Shown here: positions 7,901 through 11,257 of the stretch, one piece after another
Layout of the letters: the number at the start of each line of letters is the position of its first letter
How positions within the stretch are numbered: the stretch's first letter is position 1
Assembly: GCA_016209665.1 (NCBI GenBank)
Contig: JACQVT010000131.1
Coordinates: 1-11,257 of the forward strand
Direction: 5' to 3'
Length of the DNA: 11,257 bases
Source: Planctomycetota bacterium
Lineage (GTDB): Bacteria; Planctomycetota; Phycisphaerae; UBA1845; PWPN01
Program-made: the position numbers and the translations under genes
The notes under the pieces: model-generated
Told to the model about the DNA's origin: nothing
The model's input: the letters and a program-made list of their open reading frames with translations, nothing else
The model's database searches: none

Positions 7901-10900
7901 GTGACGCGGGACCGGCCGGCGCCGAGACGGTCACCGTCGATCGCCTGGAGTTCACCGGAACGAACCTGGCCACGTTAGACTTCACCGGCCAGAAACTGGT
8001 GCTGTTCGGCAACAAGCGCCAGCTCCAGATCGGCGGCTCGCAGCTCTCGGCGACGGGCGGAATGCTGACGGTCACTCCCCCGACCGGCGGCGACGGAACC
8101 GACGGCGTGAGCACCGACGTCCGCGGACCGCTCGACGCCGCCGATTCCGGTGCTCCGCGCCTGGGCGTCACGTTTCAAGCGATCCCGCTCACCTCGAGCG
8201 ACGGCAGCACCATCCAATGGCGGGTTGAGGGAACGCGCGGCGGCGGCTCCGCTGAGCTGATCGCGGTCTCGGTGGCCGACAGCGACGCGAAGGTGAGCGC
8301 TACCGTCCCGAGCGGGAGCATTCGAGCCGAGGCCCACACCGGCGACGGCGGGTCGAACCAGAACTGGCTCTTCGGCAGCAGCGGCGTGCTGGGCACGATC
8401 GGTGACGCCGGTGCCGGCTCCCCAAAGATCGTTCTCGTTCGCACAAGCCCCCAGCCGCACCTGCGGTTCGAGTTTGATCGCACGGCGGCGTTCGACTTCG
8501 GCGGAGTGGTGGGGAACGGCGATCGGCTCTTCGTATACGACGCGGCGTCCCCCCCGGCGGATAACGTCCAGACGCTTCAGATCACCGGCAACCAGCCCTT
8601 CACCATCACAGACCAGACGACGGATCTGACGGTCACTGCGTTCGGCCTGGAGCAGACCGCCCTGGGCGGTGCGGATCTGCAGATGATCGACGGTAACCTG
8701 AGGGTGAGCCTGTCCGACGACACAGGTCTGGACGGCTTCTCGACCCGCGTCCCGGCGGCCCAGGGACTGGACACCTCCTTCGTCAACCCCATCACCCTGC
8801 CGGAGCCGGGACAATTCGTGCGCGTCAACGTCCTCGGTTCGCGCAACGGCGTTGCCGACACCGAGTTCTTCAGCGTCACGCTCCAGAACGTGGACGGCGA
8901 GCTGCGGGTCTTCGCGGACACCTCCAGCGCGGACATGGTCCAACCGGTGGTTCACAACCGGGGCGATTTCAGCCCGGGCACCGCGTTCTTCGCCCGGTCG
9001 GATTCACCCGCCACCCCGGTGGTGAGGATCACGATGATCCCGGGCGGCGGGGCGGTCGGACTCGCAGGCACCGAGGCGAGCATCTTCGTCACCGGCGGCG
9101 GGGGCTTCAGTTTGACATTCCAGAACCCCGTCCGCGTGGTCGATGCCCAGGACGGCCTCACCACGGCGGACGGTGATACCGTGTTCATCCGGACAGCCGG
9201 CGATCAGCCCGCGACGTTCGATCATCTCTCGGAGGTGCGGACCGGGATCGCCGGACCGGATACCGTGATTGTCGGCGGCCAGCGGGTCATGCAGTTTCTC
9301 AATGCTCATGCGGCCACGGGCAGCATTCGCTTCGCTGCTCCGCCGGAGCCCGTCCCGCTCTCGCCGTTGTTGAATATCACCAACTTCGGGAACACGGGCA
9401 ACGACGGCGTGAGCATCGACCTGAGTGACGCCCTGGATGCGCGCGAGGGCCGCGCCACATTCAATGCTCGATTCGAGTTCGTCGATCTGTCGCAGACGGG
9501 CACAACGTTCGACTTCGATCTCAGCGGCCTCATCGACCCGCAGAGCCCGCAGACCCCCGTCGAGGTGGGCACGATACACTTGGCCTCGAATGGCACCGCC
9601 CTCAGCGTCTCCGCCGACTTTTCGGTACTGGGCGGGGATCTCGACGTGGCGGTGTACAACGACACCGCGCTGCAGGGCAGCGCGGTCATGTCTCCGGGAA
9701 CCGTGGCGACCATTACGCCGTTCGACGATGTGGTGATCCCAAAGCTCGCCGCCGTCGGCGGCCGGGCCCCGGCCGCGACGGTCTCCCTCAAACTTGAAGT
9801 GGATGGAACCTTCGACCTTGGCAGCGGAACCTTCGTCGGCGACGAGTTGCGGGTCAGATACGTGGGCGGCGGCGGCACGGTCAAGCTGCTGACGGGAGCC
9901 GGCATCCGCGCTGCCAATCTGTTCGATCTCATCATCCTGGACGAGACCGAGGACACACCGACCGATATCGTCTTCGGACTGAAGCAGATGCCGCTGGGCA
10001 ACGCGACCTTGCAGGTCGAGGGCGGCCAACTGACGTTGGGCAACATCGGGTCGGGCGGGCAGGACGGCGTCCGCACCGTACTCGGTGAGACGTATGGCGT
10101 CCGAGTCGCTCTGGTCGACCAGTTCTTCAACGCGAGCATGGTCGGCAGCACAGTTCGATACACCGGCACCGGCCGCGTGAACAACATCCCGGACGTGACC
10201 TACGGCCATCTCGAGATCGAGCAGACAGGCACCGACACACTCGCGGTCTCCGCGGATCTATCTGCTGTGTTGCCGCCAGGTGTATCCACGCAACGCCTGC
10301 ACGTGCGTAACGACGGCGTGCATATCGCCAGCTACGACGTTTTTCCCGTGGCGGCCGGGCAAATCGTGGTCGTTCTTCCCGGCGAGACGCTGCTCGAGGG
10401 ACTCACCACGCAGATCGTCGAGGGCCGGGCGATGTTCGGCGCCGAGTTCGACCAGATGGTGACCTTCACGCCCCAGGGCGGCTCGCCGGCACAGGGCAAT
10501 CAGTTCACCATCCAGGTGATGCCGATCGACGCACGCGGAAACGTCAACTTCATCGAAAGCGTGTCCTTGACCGGCAGCAATCTTCCAGTCTTCAAGGTGG
10601 AAGACCAGCAGATCTTCGGCTCCGACGCACTGCTCGCCGTCCGCGCCGGGCCGTCCTCGCGCTTGCTCGCCACGGGAGGCAACGTTGGGGCCTCGCCACT
10701 CCCGTCCGCCACCGAGGCCGGCTTCGACGTTAATCTCCCCCTCCGATTCAACCCCAATCCGCGAGGAGGCAGGCGCTTCCGGGCGACGTCGAGCGCAGCA
10801 GCCCCAGACGAAAATGACTTCCGAGTTGAGCGGGCGTGGGCTGAAGTCAAAACCCCAATAGGCATGCTCTCGGTGGGGAAAGTCCGCTGGGATGACTCTC

Positions 10901-11257
10901 AGCAGGCCGGCACCGTCGTGGTCGAATACGACTCGCTGGGCAGTTCCGATGTCACGGGCGCCGAAGTCCACGTCCTCAACAACGGCAGCCTGATCGGGAT
11001 GACGCCGGTTTCGCCGGGCGGCGTATTGGGCAGCTTTGCGGCCGGTCCAGGCGGCATGCCCGCGGTGCGCGATTCCGGATTCGAGATTCCTGATCCCGAT
11101 CGTTCTATTCTCTTCTCCCGATTCACGGGTCCCATCGTCTTCACGGCGGCCGGCGGCGGCGATCTGACGGGAAACGAGCTGCAGGTCGTCGTTCTGCATT
11201 CGAGCCCCGTCGACGAACTCATTCAATTCAGCATCAAGGGCCAAGGGGGGGTGAAGC
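4933..11257 (+). CDS. Giant secreted beta-rich repeat protein, partial (3' end beyond window), family not recognised
   Basis: A single frame runs from this ATG to the window edge without a stop: 2,108 complete codons and still open. Residues 1-20 (short basic start, then hydrophobic) form a signal peptide. VGLGC ending at Cys21 could be a lipobox, though Gly at -3 is atypical; Asp22 and a Lys run follow. Residues about 22-260 are not recognised. Residues about 264-396 resemble the strand-rich stretch common in large extracellular beta-helix proteins. Residues 421-2108 are eight degenerate units of about 204-224 residues (separate entries). The protein is rich in Gly, Thr, Val, Asp and Asn, with very few Cys or Lys after the N-terminus, as expected of a secreted beta-structure. 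No enzyme motif, membrane helix or outer-membrane barrel is visible in the covered part. A role at the cell surface (adhesion, coat, matrix) is inference. Coding status is well supported by the open length, the ribosome binding site and the protein-level repeats. Confidence 0.9.
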   Translation, partial: MSRSHPVFWVAAAGLAVGLGCDQKKKKFVPQIFSGPKVTLKNAAAPNVTFDAGAGTDSASTQGVVNTDLTVDQGNGTANGTVDGVMADPVSGMTIVFGSWPTLFALPPSTVTLTRRQDNPDQADASITLFLEVTFSDGVRGYNQDPLTFNDTITQIPPNYSGVNVNGSLPLYDQPVGGTFIGRFLQDSQMSAVSSAATTGSGDFHTGSIWDTGQVPDLTKHALIEEGHNVTATGGPIDVRILDVRGELCADTATFAGAIAADGILTLGDNASSVATGVLALDKQARLNLGSTSASVTRTLDGNLIARQGSLMRFNVNGDGDNDRLNVNGRAMLGGTVEVTRNLSYVPALGQQLTLLTATEITGEIDELLNGDIGNGTTFEVSITNNQVTITVVPGAIPPLLAYGVSFLAEGAASAAKVGGNLEVSTATSVGQDGVRAEVGEVDGVDTHLQTLGLAAAGDAFRVRFSGRHSGVPDTQLGQVDLANVAGTLELSADLVGGGLLDLELYDDGVLVSSGQLPEGPAATLTDAGGGLPGLIYVHTSRQPRTALRFDRSFVGTPTGGAGVVADEIRLTPSTAIAADFLQGISYTGGLTAGTFTLTDAQLVLYDDKRQGALGDEVRLIAAGNTLSVVPPSGSDGSEGLNIGLANPLNPAVTGALRLGVSMQPVGLADGANFSFESRGTRNGVPDTLLGTYSLQNSGGTILLNGSLPSGSIALNVYNGEDKLTTQLMGNGVLASIADAGSGLPQIVETRATGSRSVLVRFDRPATITPTGGSAVTGDSIEILDAGPAGPLDEIQNVRLTSTDAFTITNQTTDAFNSVQAYGWGHVALGAATLDKVGQNLQVLNIGLSGLDGVRSELGQVQGADASFQPVSFSDPGTGLQVASIGTRDGNPNQPFGAAGIRNNGGTLEVRASFSGSGVSVEVYNGGVLVGSRLTGDGTVAILTDAGNGLPQLAEASAEGSRSIRLRLDRAATVTPTGGTPLVGDTIIVRDAGPAGAETVTVDRLEFTGTNLATLDFTGQKLVLFGNKRQLQIGGSQLSATGGMLTVTPPTGGDGTDGVSTDVRGPLDAADSGAPRLGVTFQAIPLTSSDGSTIQWRVEGTRGGGSAELIAVSVADSDAKVSATVPSGSIRAEAHTGDGGSNQNWLFGSSGVLGTIGDAGAGSPKIVLVRTSPQPHLRFEFDRTAAFDFGGVVGNGDRLFVYDAASPPADNVQTLQITGNQPFTITDQTTDLTVTAFGLEQTALGGADLQMIDGNLRVSLSDDTGLDGFSTRVPAAQGLDTSFVNPITLPEPGQFVRVNVLGSRNGVADTEFFSVTLQNVDGELRVFADTSSADMVQPVVHNRGDFSPGTAFFARSDSPATPVVRITMIPGGGAVGLAGTEASIFVTGGGGFSLTFQNPVRVVDAQDGLTTADGDTVFIRTAGDQPATFDHLSEVRTGIAGPDTVIVGGQRVMQFLNAHAATGSIRFAAPPEPVPLSPLLNITNFGNTGNDGVSIDLSDALDAREGRATFNARFEFVDLSQTGTTFDFDLSGLIDPQSPQTPVEVGTIHLASNGTALSVSADFSVLGGDLDVAVYNDTALQGSAVMSPGTVATITPFDDVVIPKLAAVGGRAPAATVSLKLEVDGTFDLGSGTFVGDELRVRYVGGGGTVKLLTGAGIRAANLFDLIILDETEDTPTDIVFGLKQMPLGNATLQVEGGQLTLGNIGSGGQDGVRTVLGETYGVRVALVDQFFNASMVGSTVRYTGTGRVNNIPDVTYGHLEIEQTGTDTLAVSADLSAVLPPGVSTQRLHVRNDGVHIASYDVFPVAAGQIVVVLPGETLLEGLTTQIVEGRAMFGAEFDQMVTFTPQGGSPAQGNQFTIQVMPIDARGNVNFIESVSLTGSNLPVFKVEDQQIFGSDALLAVRAGPSSRLLATGGNVGASPLPSATEAGFDVNLPLRFNPNPRGGRRFRATSSAAAPDENDFRVERAWAEVKTPIGMLSVGKVRWDDSQQAGTVVVEYDSLGSSDVTGAEVHVLNNGSLIGMTPVSPGGVLGSFAAGPGGMPAVRDSGFEIPDPDRSILFSRFTGPIVFTAAGGGDLTGNELQVVVLHSSPVDELIQFSIKGQGGVK
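5722..6120 (+). other. N-terminal strand-rich module of the giant protein
   Basis: Residues about 264-396. The order is ILTLGDNAS, then LNLGSTSASVTRTLDGNL, GSLMRFNVNG, an Asp/Asn-rich turn NGDGDNDRLNVNG (317-329), MLGGTVEV, a YVPALGQQLTLLTA segment and TTFEVSITNNQVTITVV. The pattern of a linear 'simple strand, LNV-G, LGGT-V, P-x-x-G-x-x-x-x-L' run is one I associate with C-terminal parts of autotransporter-like and planctomycete beta-helix proteins. The Asp-rich turn could bind calcium. The family name is not certain. Confidence 0.45.
6193..6804 (+). repeat. Repeat unit 1 (A type), residues 421-624
   Basis: Opens with NLEVSTAT and QDGVRAEVGEVDGVD (A-type opening). Then GRHSGVPDT, GTLELSADL, LELYDDGVLV, TDAGGGLPGL, ALRFDRSF and VVADEIRL. 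Near the end it carries LVLYDDKRQ, shared only with unit 3. Confidence 0.8.
6805..7449 (+). repeat. Repeat unit 2 (B type), residues 625-839
   Basis: Opens with TLSVVPPSGSDGSEGL and continues NPLNPAVTGALRLGV (B-type opening). Then GTRNGVPDT, ILLNGSLPSGS, NVYNGEDKL, ADAGSGLPQIV, VRFDRPATITPTGG and TGDSIEILDAGPAG. It ends with FTITNQTTD, shared with unit 4. Confidence 0.85.
7450..8061 (+). repeat. Repeat unit 3 (A type), residues 840-1043
   Basis: Opens with NLQVLNIG and LDGVRSELGQVQGAD. Then GTRDGNPNQ, GTLEVRASFSGS, EVYNGGVLVGS, TDAGNGLPQLAEA, LRLDRAATVTPTGG and VGDTIIVRDAGPAG. It ends with LVLFGNKRQ. Confidence 0.85.
8062..8694 (+). repeat. Repeat unit 4 (B type), residues 1044-1254
   Basis: Opens with MLTVTPPTGGDGTDGV and GPLDAADSGAPRLGV. 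Then GTRGGGSAE, SATVPSGSIRAEAHTG, GDAGAGSPKIVLV, FEFDRTAAFDFGG and GNGDRLFVYDAA. It ends with FTITDQTTD. Confidence 0.8.
8695..9366 (+). repeat. Repeat unit 5 (A type, diverged), residues 1255-1478
   Basis: Opens with NLRVSLSDDTGLDGFSTRV and QGLDTSFV. Then GSRNGVADTEF, LQNVDGELRVFADT, a degenerate SDSPATPVV in place of DAG-GLP, and ADGDTVFIRTAGDQPA. The longest unit; it ends in a Pro-rich stretch APPEPVPLSP. Confidence 0.7.
9367..10026 (+). repeat. Repeat unit 6 (B type, diverged), residues 1479-1698
   Basis: Opens with LLNITNFGNTGNDGVSIDL and ALDAREGRATFNARF. Then VGTIHLASNGTALSVSADF, VAVYNDTAL, FDDVVIPKLAAVG, LKLEVDGTFDLGSG and VGDELRVRYVGGGG. It ends with LKQMPLGNATLQVEGG, resembling the end of unit 4. 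Confidence 0.7.
10027..10659 (+). repeat. Repeat unit 7 (A type, diverged), residues 1699-1909
   Basis: Opens with QLTLGNIGSGGQDGVRTVLGE, clearly A type. Then GTGRVNNIPDV, DTLAVSADL, HVRNDGVHIASYD, AEFDQMVTFTPQGG and QGNQFTIQVMPIDARG. The DAG-GLP region is not recognisable. Confidence 0.65.
10660..11257 (+). repeat. Repeat unit 8 (B type, diverged), residues 1910 to window edge
   Basis: The opening is weak (RLLATGGN), followed by EAGFDVNLPL and an Arg-rich NPRGGRRFRATSS that aligns with DAREGRATFNARF of unit 6. Then GTVVVEYDS, HVLNNGSLIG, GPGGMPAV, FTGPIVFTAAGG and TGNELQVVVLHSSP. The unit is cut by the window edge. Confidence 0.6.

Larger units (their letters stand above)
6193..11257 (+). 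repeat. Array of eight degenerate protein repeat units (about 204-224 residues each)
   Basis: Each unit shows the same order of landmarks: an opening strand of N-L-x-V type, a DG-V loop, a G-T-R-N-G-V-P-D-T-like turn, a G-T-L-x-L strand, V-Y-N-G, D-A-G-x-G-L-P, R-F-D-R with T-P-T-G-G, and G-D-x-I followed by D-A-G-P-A-G. The G-D/N landmark is found in all eight, with its Asp/Asn codon at 6631, 7267, 7885, 8521, 9175, 9841, 10498 and 11173. The spacings are 212, 206, 212, 218, 222, 219 and 225 residues. Units 1-4 match one another best and units 5-8 are more diverged. Confidence 0.85.

Noticed and set aside
10800..10890. Resemblance of VERAWAEVKTPIGMLSVGK to strand segments seen in some outer-membrane porins
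   Set aside because: The segment aligns in place with the corresponding part of repeat unit 6, and no barrel-like pattern continues after it. It is better explained as a diverged repeat.
4917..11244. Long open frames on the minus strand opposite the giant gene (for example about 7975-8955, 9004-10209 and 10258-11244)
   Set aside because: They sit antisense to a frame with clear protein repeats, have Arg/Ala/Gly-biased compositions typical of reversed GC-rich codons, lack convincing ribosome binding sites and show no recognisable domains.

Overview
The window is GC-rich with strongly G/C-biased third codon positions and is almost fully coding. It reads like a chromosomal segment of a large-genome Gram-negative bacterium. 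A formylglycine-type sulfatase, an apolipoprotein N-acyltransferase, a DinB-fold enzyme and a giant secreted beta-rich protein together suggest Planctomycetota or a similar phylum. That is inference from gene content, and no marker gene is present.

Layout. (1) 3-962 (+): exported alpha/beta-hydrolase esterase. (2) 916-2370 (-): exported Cys-type sulfatase that converges on the esterase and overlaps its 3' end by 47 bp. (3) 2371-2516: divergent control region. Two near-consensus promoters point in opposite directions and share almost the same -35 bases, and an inverted repeat sits on the rightward start point. (4) 2517-3041 (+): DinB-family four-helix metal protein. (5) 3065-4753 (-): apolipoprotein N-acyltransferase Lnt with its full catalytic triad, converging on the DinB gene with a 23-bp gap. 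(6) 4754-4932: second divergent spacer, with a very good ribosome binding site for the last gene. (7) 4933 to beyond the right edge (+): one uninterrupted reading frame of at least 2,108 codons with no stop in the window.

The last gene is the main item. After a signal peptide (possibly a lipoprotein one) and about 400 N-terminal residues, it consists of eight degenerate homologous units of about 204-224 residues. Odd-numbered and even-numbered units differ in a consistent way, so the array reads as four A-B pairs of about 415-444 residues. I do not recognise this repeat as a named family. It looks like a secreted or surface-anchored beta-sandwich or beta-solenoid-like giant protein. Its C-terminus, and therefore its anchoring or export signals, lies outside the window.

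Functional links are modest. The esterase and sulfatase could both act on acylated or sulfated extracellular polysaccharide, but they are not co-transcribed. Lnt is encoded divergently from a possible giant lipoprotein. No RNA genes, insertion sequences, CRISPR arrays or phage genes were seen. There is no stretch over 300 bases without a gene.
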